Assembly (NCBI GenBank): GCA_038087015.1
Contig: JASBNA010000036.1
Coordinates: 62,001-126,000, forward strand
DNA length: 64,000 nucleotides
Direction of reading: 5' to 3'
Source: Cerrena zonata
Lineage: Eukaryota; Basidiomycota; Agaricomycetes; Polyporales; Cerrenaceae
Positions 24,354 through 36,588 of this stretch are shown piece after piece; position 1 is the first letter of the stretch, and each line of letters opens with the position of its first letter. The notes below the pieces were generated by a model. That model was not told the DNA's origin. It did not search any database and saw only the letters and a list, made by a program, of their open reading frames with translations. The translations under genes were made by a program, and so were the position numbers.

Positions 24354-25695
24354 ATGGCCGACCTCAAAGCTCAAAAACGCCAGAAGTTCGAACACGCATT
24401 CGAGGTCATTCGTGATGAACTGCTTGCACACTTTGCTTCCAATGGAATGCCCAAGGATGCTCAAGAGTGGTACCGCAAGGTACGTTCTCCATCCCCTGAT
24501 CCAAAATCTGGGTATATGCGCAATGTGCATTGTTCGATCGACTAACGGGATGCATTAGAACTTGGACTATAATGTCCCCGGAGGCAAACTCAACAGAGGA
24601 ATGTCTGTTGTCGACTCTGTCGAGATCCTCAAGGGTCGGGCATTGACCGAAGACGAGTACTTCAAGGCTGCCGTGCTTGGATGGGGTGTCGAACTCGTAT
24701 GTTTCAAGCATTCGTTGACCACATATTAATATCTAACATCTGCAACTACATAGCTTCAAGCCTTCTTCTTGGTATCTGACGATATCATGGACGCTAGTAT
24801 CACCCGTCGTGGCCAACCTTGCTGGTACCGTACCGAGAACGTCGGTATGATCGCCATCAACGATTCGTTCATGCTCGAGAGCGCGATCTATTACCTCTTG
24901 AAGAAGCACTTCCGTCAAGAGTCGTACTACGTTGACTTGCTTGATCTCTTCCACGAGGTATGTTGTTCGATATTCAATATCCAATATCTGAATTGACATT
25001 TCCCATGCGGCCATGTGATTATAGACCACCTACCAGACTGAATTCGGTCAACTTATTGATTTGATCACCGCTCCCGAAGACCATGTTGACTTGAGCAAAT
25101 TCTCTCTCGAAAAGTACGTCACCTTCTATAATCCAATTACAAGCCTAAATTGATGGATTTTCTCAGGCACCGTCTCATCGTTGTGTACAAGACCGCCTAC
25201 TACTCTTTCTACCTCCCCGTCGCCCTCGCTTTGCACGTGTCCGGAGTCAAGGCTATCCCTAACTCACCCAAAGACCCCTTCACCATCGCCTCTGAGATCC
25301 TCATTCCTCTTGGTGAATACTTCCAAGTCCAAGACGATTGGCTCGACTTCAGCGGTACCCCCGAACAAATCGGAAAAATCGGCACCGACATCATCGATAA
25401 CAAATGCTCTTGGTGTATCAACACTGCTCTCGCCAAGGCTACGCCCGAGCAGAGGGCTATCCTCGACGCGAACTACGGAAAGAAAGACAGCGTGGCAGAG
25501 CAGAAGGTCAAGGACGTTTTCTACCAGGTTGGCGTGCCTGAGACTTTCCACAAGTACGAGGAGGACTCGTACAAGAAGATCATCGGTCTCATTGAGACTA
25601 TCCCTGAGGGTGGTCTTGGTGCCGATGGTGAGGTAAAGCTCAAGAGGGAGATCTTCAAGAGCTTCTTGGACAAGATCTACAAGAGGCAAAAGTAG
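24354..25695 (+). CDS. ERG20: Farnesyl diphosphate synthase
   Basis: Exons 24354-24479, 24559-24696, 24754-24957, 25025-25113 and 25167-25695 encode 361 residues, normal for the enzyme. It condenses dimethylallyl and isopentenyl diphosphates to geranyl and farnesyl diphosphate for sterols, quinones and protein prenylation. Both aspartate-rich Mg-binding motifs are present: DDIMD, preceded by the bulky pair in FFLVSDD that fixes C15 chain length, and DDWLD. GGKLNRG supplies the substrate lysine/arginine, and the basic tail KIYKRQK closes the active site as in other family members. Cytosolic, and probably constitutive. The neighbouring P450 does not by itself indicate a terpene cluster, since no terpene cyclase is seen. 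Confidence 0.96.
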
Positions 25696-26937
25696 ATCGA
25701 GATCACATGAATAGTAGTGATTGAAGTCAAGAATGTAATTTGTATTTCTGTGTAATACTGCATCGTTTCAGTCAACGACTACCTAGAATGTTTTATCTTG
25801 TCAAATACCATTGACCTATGATGAATTGTCAATTACATAGCCCTATGCCGGTGGTAAATTATGGCGATAATACGTGATTATCAATATCGGTGAACTCCAG
25901 GCTTTGACCACCCTGCAGGCTTATCTGTGTTACGACATCATGGCAGGGAATTTGACTTTTGAGATCTAAATTGAATCTCAGATTTTACAGAAAAGGCAAC
26001 GGCCTTAAGACGACCAAACATGTATAAGCAATGCTAACTTCCGGTCATACAGTCACTCAACTCCGAAGTTCAAGTGACAATTATCTCCTAAATTCTCCTA
26101 TGTTGGGCACCCTCACATCGGATGATGATCCATCTTACTACTCTAGCTTTAGTTCTATCCCCTTCTCCACAGGTGTGGCACAACTGTCCTTAAAAGGCAA
26201 AGGCCTCTAAGCCAAATACAAGCAAATACCCTAAGGTTTAAGCGGCAGCAATTACAGTGACAAGTCACTTCTGCGTAACTGCGACTGCTATGATCTTGAT
26301 CATGATATACAACCCATCCTGGAGCTAAGTACTGTACTTTCAGACTGTCACTTCCTGTGGTTAATACATGGTGATGGGCAAAAATTGCTAAGCCGCCCCG
26401 AATGCAATGTCCTGCCACCGTTACTAGACTCGACATTGACCTATCTCCTGTGTTTACGGTGATGGTAACAAACATACCTGCTGATGCAATAATTGCCGAC
26501 AAACTGGTGACTTTCCGTATCCTGCGCAACCTATGGGCATTGTCGGCGTCACACGAACATTACTCGTTCCGCGATAGCCGTTGGTACATCGACCCCGGGT
26601 CCAAGCGGCAATTGGCAAACGACTCGAGTCCGTATACGTCTGCGCTCAAGTGCTGTCTATCTGTACATTGCAGGTATTTGGAGTGGTTCTGTTATCAGCA
26701 CCCAACACACATACAACGCCCCAATCCGTTCTGGAAATAGTTATTTTCTCGTGTATCAAATGGTCATGTTTCAGCTCACGACTGGAGACTCTCGCGTGAA
26801 TTGTGATCGACAGCCCTATCATCATATACCGATATCGTGGAACCCTTCTCTGCTCACCTTATTCCATGATGGTCATCCTGCAAGATTCGTCTGCTCTGAG
26901 TGCATAGACGTTACGTGATACCCCGAGCTATGGACAA
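25696..26937. other. Intergenic, about 1.2 kb
   Basis: Open frames such as 26402-26740 are short, lack splice-compatible partners and resemble no family I know. The right end holds the P450 promoter. Confidence 0.45.
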
Positions 26938-26945
26938 TATAAATA
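26938..26945 (+). promoter_or_regulatory. TATA box of the P450 gene
   Basis: A perfect TATAAATA starts 55 bp before the P450 ATG at 26993. This also argues against using the in-frame ATG at 26930, which lies upstream of the box. Confidence 0.6.
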
Positions 26946-26992
26946 CTTCGACAGCAAAATCCCCCAACCCTAGCCTCAACACCTATTCAAGG

Positions 26993-29333
26993 ATGGCTAC
27001 TCTTATCCTCGCTTCTTTTTCTGTCATTGTTGCCTGGGTCGTATGGCGAATAACTCGCAATCTCTTTATACGATCACCTTTGGACAATGTCCCTGGCCCA
27101 TCATCCGGGTCTTATATCAAAGGTAAATCCCTTATTTCCATAATGTTGCTGTCATAGACTCAAAGCGTCTGTTCAGGACATCTTCCTCAACTTTTCGCAG
27201 TAGATGGCTGGGAGTTCATCAACCGCCTTGGAACGAAATACAACAAGGTTGTCAAACTGAACGGGCTGATGGGTGTAAGTCATGTCATTTTCCTCTGACT
27301 CACTATTTGTCACTGAGCCTATGACGAAATAAGCATCGAATGCTATACGTTTTCGATCCAACAGCGTTGCACCAAATCATTATCAAGGACTCAGAAGTCT
27401 ATGAGAATCCGGAATGGTCATTGGAGTAAGTTTGGAATCGCATTCGCTAATATCCATGCTCACATATCCAAAAGGTCTATGCGAATGACCATGGGTCCAG
27501 GGCTGCTAGGCGTCCATGGTAAGCGAGTCAGTTCTTTGTTCTGGGAATGAGGGTGAACATCTGCAATCAGGTGCCCGTCATCGCAAACAACGTAAAATGT
27601 TGAACCCGGTGTTCTCTATCAAACATATGCGTTCCATGACACCGTTATTCTATGGTATTGCCAATAAGGTGTTTCCCATTCTATACTAAAAATGTCCCGC
27701 AGCTAACATTAATATTACAGATGGTGACTGGAATTGGGCGCGAAGTTGGTAATGATCAGGCTACGGTCAATATCCTAGACTGGTTCGGCCGCACTGCTCT
27801 GGAACTGATCGGTCAATGTGGTCTCGGGACATCATTGGACACTCTAGAGGAGCCGGAACCGAATCCATTAGGTGATGCGGTGAAAGAATTTCTGTAAGGC
27901 TCCGTCTATTCTATCATGCTCGAAACTTCTCACAAAAATGATTCTTAGGCCGGCCGCATTCACCATGTCGGAATTCCAATTCCTTCTGAAATATGCAAAG
28001 AACTTTGGTCCTGGTTGGTTTAGAGCGGCTTTGTTAGATATCTTGCCGGTCCCTGGTCTGCAAAGGATAAAGGGTCTTGTAAACAAGATTGCATCGGAGT
28101 CGGTGAATGTCCTAACCCAGAAACGTGCCGCCCTCAAAGCCGGGGATGAAGTTCTACTCAAACAAGTTGGCGAAGGAAAGGATATCATGAGTATCCTTCG
28201 TAAGTACTTCATGGATCTATGATTCTTAGATTTATGCATGTAAGCTCATACTACTAGTACGTGCCAATATGGCTGCGTCCGAAGAGGATCGTTTGCCGGA
28301 TGACGAATTGCTGGGACAAATGTGGTATGTCTTTTAATTGTATTACAAGTATACTTACTAAAATCTCCATGTAGCTTGCTCGTATTGGCTGGAACCGACA
28401 CAACCTCCAACGCAATGACCACGATGATGGATTTATTAGCAAGGAACGTAGCAATTCAAGACAAATTACGTGCCGAGATCGTGGAAGCTCAAGCTCAGTA
28501 TGGTAGTGAGATTCCTTATGACGAGCTTGTTGCGTTGCCATACATGGATGCCATCTGCCGGGAGACATTGCGTCTGTAAGGTTCAGTTTCTGGATAAATG
28601 TTATAGAACCTTGCTCACATGCTATACCAGTTACCCTCCGGGTATGATGATCTGGCGAGAGTAAGCACCTGTAATGACAACGTGTCTCTTTCTCTACTTA
28701 CATTTATCGTTAGAGCTCAAAAAGATAACATGTTGCAACTGTCTCAACCCATTATAGGCGTCGATGGAAAGACTGTGAACGAGATATTCATTCCCGCTGG
28801 TACTTCAATCATGGTTGCAATTCGGGCCGTCAATCGAGATCGAAGTATCTGGGGAGATGATGCGCTTGAATTCAAACCAGAGCGTTGGCTCTCACCTCTC
28901 CCGCCGTCTGTAACAGAGGCTCGTATTCCTGGGGTATATTCAAACTTGTGAGTGATCCGTGTATTAGAGCCTGCAAATATGACTGACACAATATACAACT
29001 CAGGATGACGTTTAACGGTGGTGGTAGGGCATGCATGTAAGTCATCCGTCCCAAACGCTACATTTATCATGATGATTTACTCTACTCGTAGTGGCTTCAA
29101 ATTCTCTCAACTGGAAATGAGTTCGTGATCACCCAGTACATCCCTTCATTTTATGTATACTGAAGTATCCCACAGAGGTCGTCCTCACGACACTGATCTC
29201 TAAGTTCAAGGTTTCTCTGGCGGAGAACGCCGATGAGGTAGAGTGGAACGCATCGGCTGTTCGCTATCCTTCTGTTGGGAAATCTGGTGGCCGGCCTGAA
29301 TATCCTATCAAACTGAAGCGCATCAGAGTTTGA
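26993..29333 (+). CDS. Cytochrome P450 monooxygenase
   Basis: Fourteen exons resolve without a frame break into 545 residues: 26993-27122, 27177-27274, 27334-27425, 27475-27518, 27571-27668, 27721-27893, 27949-28199, 28258-28324, 28375-28575, 28631-28660, 28714-28947, 29004-29036, 29092-29120, 29176-29333. The N-terminus is a hydrophobic ER anchor (LILASFSVIVAWVVW) followed by the proline hinge VPGPSSG. The I-helix oxygen-activation motif is AGTDTT, the K-helix pair is ETLR, the meander contains FKPERW, and the haem loop is FNGGGRACIG with the cysteine ligand. It should be an ER-bound class II P450 needing a CPR partner. Substrate cannot be read from sequence. It is convergent with the secreted-protein gene downstream. 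Confidence 0.95.
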
Positions 29334-29683
29334 TCTAATTGTTCTACAAATAGCTACATTTTGACGAACGTTCGATCAATATTAATGCTATCTATCTCCC
29401 CATTCTGGAAGAAACATCTTGACAGCTCATGCGTAGCAGTATCGTTGTGGAGCAGTATGACTTCATCGCTTTTTATTGAACATCTTCTATGCTTGCGCCA
29501 CATGTTTCAGGGATTCTAAGCGACCGATGTCAACGCCACAAGTAAGCAGTCTTTCAAAGCTCTTTGGTGATCATTGCGATTCATTAAAGTCGTTACAGGT
29601 CGTCAAGAAGTTCATGATACAAATTCTCCAGTGTCCCAATTAATCTTAAGTTAATAACGCCAAAGGTACCCCTGAGAAGATCT

Positions 29684-30707
29684 TCACTGAATGGTGACTG
29701 TTAGCAAAACGACGGTGCCGTCGACAGCGATACCTGGGACACATTGAATAAGGTTTTAGGATTATACAATATAAGGGCGTACCGTGATTAACTCCAGCTA
29801 CTCCTGAAGGCATTTGGTTAGCAAGACGATCGGCAACGGTGGAGTATGTAACACCGCCGAAGGATTGGATACCGATCGCGGAATTTGCCAGAGCATCGCT
29901 ATCTCTCAAATGAGTAAAATAAAGTCGTATCAATCCTATGAAGACATACCGGCCAACGTTATAGCCATCTGCCGAAATGGTATGATGTTGGGACACGTTC
30001 TCTTCTTTGGAGACACTACAATGGCTATCGGTAAGCAGTTTACGTTGCAGGAATCAGAATACATACGCAAGGAACAGGGCACCGCTGTTTGCTGAGGGGC
30101 CGTTCTGACGGTACACTCTGCATTTCACCATCAATCAATGTTTAACTGAACCATGAATAAGGAATTCATTCGGATTACCTGAAGTGGTTGCCTCCAATCA
30201 AGCTCTCAAGGCAAGTACCAACACTGGCACTTCCGAAATCCTGACGGAGCTCGATAGTTTGGTTGACAGCACCATTTCCGTCACCGAGGTTGGCTGACTG
30301 AGGATCACCCAGGTGAATTCCAAAGCATTCTGTAGAGCTTCACAGCACCATCAGTATATCAGAAATGCGATATCTTCAACTAAAGGTTGTCGTACAATCC
30401 GATCGCCCGTGCAAAGTTCACGATACCGTCATCCGTAAGAACGTCAGGGGAGCTCAAGCCAGAAATAACGACCTATAAATATAAAGTCGATTCAGGGGCT
30501 CCGACATGTGTGAGGGACAATGAGAAAAATTACATTCAATGGCTCTCCGCCTCCGCTCCCAGCATTATCGAGCCATGAACCACCTCCAGCAACCGGGTCA
30601 AAGAACGCAACAGTCCCAGCCTTTTTAGCCAAAGGCAACACCGTACGTGCTGTCACCGTCGAAACAACACCCAGAGCTACGACGACACCAATGGTAGTCA
30701 ACATCAT
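29684..30707 (-). CDS. Small secreted protein of unknown function, 230 aa
   Basis: Seven exons (30707-30534, 30472-30396, 30337-30179, 30117-30067, 30015-29950, 29898-29783, 29733-29684) join cleanly. The start at 30707 gives a classical signal peptide (MMLTTIGVVVALGVVSTVTA, then RTVLP). An upstream in-frame ATG at 30788 would add a tail before it, but that ATG is only about 21 bp from the TATA-like box. The mature protein contains FFDPVAGGGSWLDNAG, LGDPQSANLGDGNGAVNQT, a TCLESLIGGNHFR block, and SGVAGVNHG near the end. At least two cysteines could pair. I recall similar secreted hypothetical proteins in Agaricomycetes but no known activity. A role at the cell surface or in host or substrate contact is only an inference. 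Confidence 0.8.
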
Positions 30708-30808
30708 GATATATGAGAGTACGGTGAGAGTGGCGGGAGGAAGGGTGGGTTGTAAGGGGTGAAGCAGGACGGCTCGAGTGGGGTGCATGACGGCGAGGGA
30801 ATTCGTAG

Positions 30809-30815
30809 CTATATA
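30809..30815 (-). promoter_or_regulatory. TATA-like box of the secreted-protein gene
   Basis: TATATAG on the minus strand, about 100 bp before the ATG at 30707. This spacing matches the TATA to ATG distance of other genes here. Confidence 0.4.
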
Positions 30816-31878
30816 TTCCTTGCGAGAAGAAGCATTCCAGAGAAACATGAGTCTGTATTTGATCTGTTATTCAAAGGGATGCCTTTGTTCTGCCGCGTTG
30901 TCGATGGAACATGCGTCCCAGTGTATTCTGCTGGGACAAATCGACGCGATTTGTCGGTGGATCTGAAGCATGTGCTTCAAGAAACCTATGGATTCCGTGG
31001 TAAGCTTCGCGACACGGTATTTCTCATGCCCAGAGACAGCGAAGTAGCCATATGAGTCGACCTCTGCCCGGTGTACCCGCGTGTGCATCCGTGCGCGACG
31101 CCCCTTTTGCTATGAAAGGAAGTATCGACGAAGATGCCAATGTTAGCGATGTCGGTTGTCCACATGATCAGCCGGCGAATACGTTCAGCGGGTTAATATT
31201 AATACATCGTGCTGCATGGTTAATGTATTTAATATTGTTTATTGTCAATAGTATGTGACCGCCACTGAATGGAAGCATTCATGTAAAATATCGTCCAACC
31301 CGATCTCTAGAAAGCGGTGTTGGACCTATGACCGTTCAACTTTGATAACTAAGCAATAATCTTCATGCTACGCTTTCTGAGGTGTAGAGGCGTCCTGGGG
31401 ACTACTTCCTCATCTATGTACGCCGGATGGAGGTTGGTTGAAATAGGAGACGCGGATAAACATTCTACCTGGCCACCACTCTCTCAATCGCCCTGATCCC
31501 TCGGAAGCGAAGCTCAAAGTTGGCTCTCACCATTTTTCGCACGTGCGTGGAAAGCCGCTGTCACTTGGTGCATCATCCCGAGCAGGAACGTCCATGAACG
31601 TCGAACCGTAGCAACGTTGCTAGGGTATGTGTACATATGATCTTTTCAGGATGTGAGCAAGATACGTCTTGACTCCACGCTCGATTCGGATTTCGTATCG
31701 TGTGAAATACAAATTCGCTATTACGTGGGCTTGATTATACGAAGGCGCAGTTTCTTGGCAGTATAATCTGGAAATAAATGAATAGTGTTCAAGAGGGCTC
31801 GCTCACAAGTACGTGATCTACAATACAGCGTCATTGCAATGATACAATACGGAACACACCAATAGCCCGAGAATACAA
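30816..31878. other. Intergenic, about 1.06 kb
   Basis: No gene recognised. It lies between the promoter of the secreted-protein gene and the 3' end of the membrane-protein gene. Confidence 0.45.
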
Positions 31879-33176
31879 CTAGTCTCTCCGGGGTGAATTC
31901 AGCTCAGGACGGAAGTCAGAAAAAGAGTGACGTCTTGGCTTGCTTTTCAAATGATGTAAGTTCCTGAAACCGTGTTTCTGGAAAGCTTGGACGACAGCTA
32001 TAAGGGAGGGTATAGTCACGATAAGAGCTAGAATCTGTCAATTCGTGAGATTTGGATATGGTATATTGATATAAGTGAAGAAACTCTACCTGGCCAAATC
32101 CCCACTCTGCGTCTGAGTCATCCATTGTGTTGTAACGGAGCAGTAACTCTGAGCATAGGACGAAATATACGAATACGAATACTTGACAGATTCCAATGCC
32201 CACTAACATTGGATCTCCTCTCAATCGCATGTGATTGAGAGTCCGTGTCCTGTTTACTGGTCGAGCGACTCGTTCTTGGTGAGCGGAATTCATTTCGATA
32301 TCCGCCTGAGGTGGCGAAGTTGGAAGTGATGTGTCGGATGTTGACTGCAAGTGCGATTTCTTGACTCTAGCTCTTTTATAAGAGCGATAGTGGTTGTAGA
32401 GTTCATGGAACGAAACGAGGAGGTAAATCGCAGTAAGGAGAGAGGTTATAGCTAAAGCTACAATCCTCCCCGACCGAAGAGCAGGCAATGCAACAAAGAA
32501 TACGACGTAGTTTACGTCTTGTTCACATGCAGCCTGAGTATGGTTTCCAAATGTTTTGGCAGTCACCCTAAAGTTGCGAATTCAACCCATCTGATATTAG
32601 CACGAGTATATACACTTACCATATATACAACGTTAATGCCATGGAAAAGAACATTTGCACCATACCGGCATATTTGGGTATACTCTTTGGCCAAGTAAGG
32701 TCTTCGAACCCTCTTCGGAAGCTAAGTTCAGGTAGCCCATGATTCCTTCGTGAACGGGAGTATGAAGCTAATGCAAAGAAGGTACCAAAGTTGGCAAGCC
32801 TATCGTATTTCCTGTTTGTTAAAAAATCGGATAGATTCAGTAGTTATTACGTATTCACCATACGAGGTTCGAAACCTGGATAGCTTGAAAGAAGGACAAC
32901 TGGTGGTCGGATGCTTGTACAATTGCAGCTAGCGTCAGCCCAACGTTTGTCATGATGAACGTCCAAAGCGCGTTTGGTGCATCTTCGTACGATCGATTCA
33001 CGAGAAAGACTGGGAAATAATGCTTAGAACAAGAAAAATGACGAATCTGAAGGCGGAAACGTACCTAGAAAGATATTCTGTAGATAAAAACTAATTCTGA
33101 CACCTATTCCACTTATATCCGGATTTCCTTGCAGAGTACAATTTGCTTCCGGGATAAGGGTGGTGGTAGAGTTCAT
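31879..33176 (-). CDS. Polytopic integral membrane protein, receptor-like topology, 358 aa
   Basis: Five exons (33176-33065, 33009-32859, 32799-32620, 32567-32090, 32034-31879) give 358 residues. The N-terminal NCTLQGNPDISGIGVRIS precedes about seven hydrophobic segments, including IFLVFLV, WTFIMTNVGLTLAAIVQA, MFFSMALTLYIW, VVFFVALPALRSG, IVALAITSLLTAIYLLVSF, ICQVFVFVYFVLC and ILALIVTIPSLIAVV. A hydrophilic Ser/Thr/Pro-rich loop lies between the fifth and sixth, and the cytosolic-type tail is basic. The layout resembles a 7-TM receptor-like family common in basidiomycetes. No pheromone-receptor (STE3) or opsin signature was recognised. The third acceptor is taken as GATAG, because the earlier CAG leads to a stop. 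Ligand and partner unknown. Confidence 0.8.
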
Positions 33177-33851
33177 GGGTCTGTTGATTTGTGCTAGTTA
33201 TGTAGTAGTCGAGCCGCTGAGGACACGGAAAGGACAAGGAACAATGGCATTACTGTTGATACTCAGGAAACCACATACCACCCTCACGTACTTACACAGC
33301 ACATGAGCGTCCACCTTGACAGCCTGTGTGTTGAATTTGAATCAAGTAGCAGCGGCTGTGTTCCGATATATGGGTTAACGTCACTGCCAGTGGTTCTATA
33401 AAAGGATATCATTCGCAAAATTCAAAGAACACATAGTAGGCGATAATCATGAAGCGTGCGCGTGAAAGATCAGTATTATCTATAAGGACAGGTATTCGCG
33501 GATAGTCAGTACCTGTTGAAGAGTTAGACGATCCAGTCGTGGTTAGTAGGTCGTGTATTACGTCATTTTTCTATCCCTAATATGGGAATAATCATGACGT
33601 CAGAGTCAGCACTGCAAGTTAAAGTCTCAGTACACCTCGGCCTCACCAACGCTCCTGAGCTACTCCCAGCTCGTACAAATCAGTACGACACGATGACGAT
33701 CGTGGTGGCTACTTCGAATGGCCTTGCGTCACTGATCTCAACACTATATAAACCCCCTAGGTGCGTGTTTTACACAATCGTTATTTTCTACTTCAAGTTG
33801 AACATCTTCGACCCTTTGTCCTACTAGTATACTGTACTACAACTTCTCAGA
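33177..33851. other. Divergent intergenic region with TATA box
   Basis: Separates the minus-str and membrane-protein gene from the plus-strand repeat protein, so it is a bidirectional promoter interval. TATATAAA lies at 33745-33752, 100 bp before the downstream ATG. No gene inside. Confidence 0.45.
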
Positions 33852-36175
33852 ATGACTGGAATTCCTCATAACATCCCTCTGGAAACTACTCAAGCAGGAC
33901 TGAGCACACCTGCGAATGAGTGGGCTAACAAGACCACCTCAATGCTTGATCCCGATACCACTAACACCACTTCCTCAGTTAACCCAACTACGAGAGACCT
34001 ACTGAGCAACAAATCTGATCAGAACACCTCTCTTCCACCGGTACAGACAACACTTAGCTCGTCTAGCACAGCAACTACGCCTGGGCTTCAGTTCCCCGGA
34101 GCGTATCATCGTGACCCTGCAGAACGTGCTGGTGCTGGAAACATTGATTTCATGGATACCGCAAACAAGGTATCCGAGTCCTTCCAACAGGCTGCCCAGT
34201 CATTTGGGTCGACCGCTGCTTCATATCTTCCCGCAGCTGCCCAATACTTCCCAACTAGCGTTGTCGAAACTGTAGCAGGTTATATGCGTAAGCGTCGAGT
34301 GATATATTTATATTCTTTGTAATGGGTAGCTAATTAATTCTCCTCAGCTAATCATCAAATCACTGAACCCGCCCAAGCATCAACTCACGACACTCTTCAC
34401 CAGAAATCCCTCCCGAGCCAAGAACTCGCTGGACAGGTTTCCAATGAACGCACCTCTGGAGTCGGTGCTCTCCCAGGTTCCATCGCCGAGTCTGGTGTAG
34501 CTAGGCTCCCTGACGATCGTGGTCCAGCCACTACCTCCTCTGTTACCAACACCAACCTGCTGAGTAGCGTTGGTGCAGGTGCAGGTATAGGTGCTGCCGC
34601 CGATGCTTTTAGTAGCATTACCGAAAAGGCGAAGAATGCTCGTAAGTGTATTCTGCTGCTCGCTGTCCCTTTCTGAGCCTCCGATATATTGTTACTTATT
34701 ACCCGATTGTTTAGTACCTTCTTCACTCACTGGAAGCAAAGATCTCCCAACATCGGAGACCCCTACAGGTCCACACACCTCTGGCGTCGGCTCGCTCCCC
34801 GGCGCAAACACCGAAGCAGGGGTTGCTGTCCTCCCAGATGAGAAGTTTGCGAAGTCTTCCACAGGTGCAACAGATCCTTCTGTAGGTACTCACAGAGCGC
34901 TCTCAGGAAGCATCTCCAAACCATCCAACGAGAGCGAACATCTATCGAGAGGTACAGCCGCCGTGGGTGGCGTCGGTGCTCTTCCCGGTGATCGCAATGA
35001 AAGTGGAGTTGCACAATTGCCGGACGAAAGGGCCAATCCTGCCTTCACCTCCGCTTCCATCGGGGGTATAGGTGACTTGAAACCTGTAACTTTACCTTCA
35101 CAAGAACCATATGGGAATGAATCCCTGAAAAACTCTCGCGATACAGGGCGACAGGGCGTTCAGGAAGGTGTTGGGTCGCTTGTAGGATCGAAAGCGGAGA
35201 GTGGAGTCGCCAAGGTCCCTGATGAACGTCTACAATCTGGTGTCACGACCCCTTCCGCCGACCGCAAGAAGGATCAAGTGAGTAAAGACGGGGACAAGGA
35301 GGGAACTAGAGGAGCAGTCTCGGCGGAAGAGAAGGCCGGACAGCATGGGTTGCCGAATAAGGTGAGTTTACTTCGATACGATTACAATTTCTTCGAACAT
35401 CTCCTTCGCTGCATTATGTTGTTTTCGCGGTGTTTCTTGTGTAATCCAACGGCATTAACCAAAGTTCGGTACTCATCTAAAGGATGACTGCGACGCTGAT
35501 CCAAAGGCAGAGACTCGTACTCACCCTGTTCACCAACACTCCAAGCCGCATTACTCTTCTTCATCTACGGAGAAGCAAGAGTATCTTGCAGATTTGACGA
35601 AACCAAATCTAGAGGTACGGAAGCATGCATTAGGGAGTGACGGCGCGACATGGTTTGGGACGAAAGTCGATGTGGAAGGTGCCAGAAGTGAAAAGCCTTC
35701 CACGGACGATGTATGCATTTTGTTCATATGTTTATATTCATATTCGCAAGCTTCAATTCGAAAGTGGCATATTTTTAGGCCGGAACTGACTATGATGATT
35801 ATTTTCTAGGGATCGGGATACCAAACAGATTACCACCCTGCCGAGTTGCACCCACCGACTTCCAAATCCACTACTTCAGATGACCCAACTTCGAAAGGTG
35901 CCTCCGAGGCTCAAACGAAGGTACCTGTCCCCGACGAGCAAAACACTCGCATCGACCAAACGACTGGTAAACCCAGCAAGAAGGGTCACACTGACAAACG
36001 GGACGAGGAAATTACACCTTCTCCTACATCGAGTCACTTGGGAGGAGAAGGCAAGAAGAAGGTTGGCTTCATGGAGAAGATGAAGGGCGAGGCGAAGATG
36101 TTAATCGGGAAAGTCGAAGGAAAGCATGACAAGGTCGAAGAGGGGAGGAGGATGAAGACCGGCGAAAGTATCTGA
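33852..36175 (+). CDS. Hydrophilic low-complexity protein with a fourfold GVG-LPDER repeat, 656 aa
   Basis: Exons 33852-34287, 34348-34641, 34715-35361, 35483-35710 and 35810-36175 join in frame. The protein is Ser/Thr/Asn/Pro/Lys-rich with no signal peptide. Its core holds four copies of a ~22-residue unit of form SGVGxLPGxxxESGVAxLPDER: SGVGALPG..ARLPDDR, SGVGSLPG..AVLPDEK, GGVGALPG..AQLPDER and EGVGSLVG..AKVPDER. The spacing between copies varies. The C-terminus is lysine-rich (GEGKKKVGFMEKMKGEAKML), reminiscent of LEA- or CsbD-like hydrophilic proteins. It is probably intrinsically disordered. Stress protection or membrane/partner binding is possible but unproven. A TATA box 100 bp upstream suggests regulated expression. 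Confidence 0.75.
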
Positions 36176-36588
36176 ATGGGACTATGTTAAATTTTTGTCT
36201 GGGTTAATGCTGAGGGGTTTACTCGTTGGATTGTTGTATTCTTAGCTCGAGCGCCCATCTCACCTCCTTTCTTTCATGTTACATTTAAATACACAAACAA
36301 CTCTATCCACTCAGATTGGTGTTTGGTAGGCACGTAATTACCGCGAATAATGCAATATTATTCATTATCCGAACTGCTCCAGAATTTTACATAACCAAGG
36401 TTCACGCCATTCTGAATCTCTGATTTTCTATTCATTTTCCTTGCCCGGTCCCGGTCATGGCTTCAAATTGAAACGGGCGTTCCTTTTCAGCGCTACTATC
36501 GTACCCTAGTTCGTCATAAATTAAGCTTTTAAGTTCCTGACGCTTCCCGTCGTCTCGACTCTCGCATCCGCATCAGCCCACAACAGTC
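36176..36588. other. Intergenic, kinase promoter
   Basis: No gene seen. It contains the 3' flank of the repeat protein and the upstream region of the kinase gene. Confidence 0.5.

Noticed and set aside
24354..29333. Terpenoid biosynthetic cluster (FPP synthase next to a P450)
   Set aside because: The FPP synthase has the primary-metabolism ERG20 form. No terpene cyclase, transporter or regulator lies nearby, and the next genes are unrelated.
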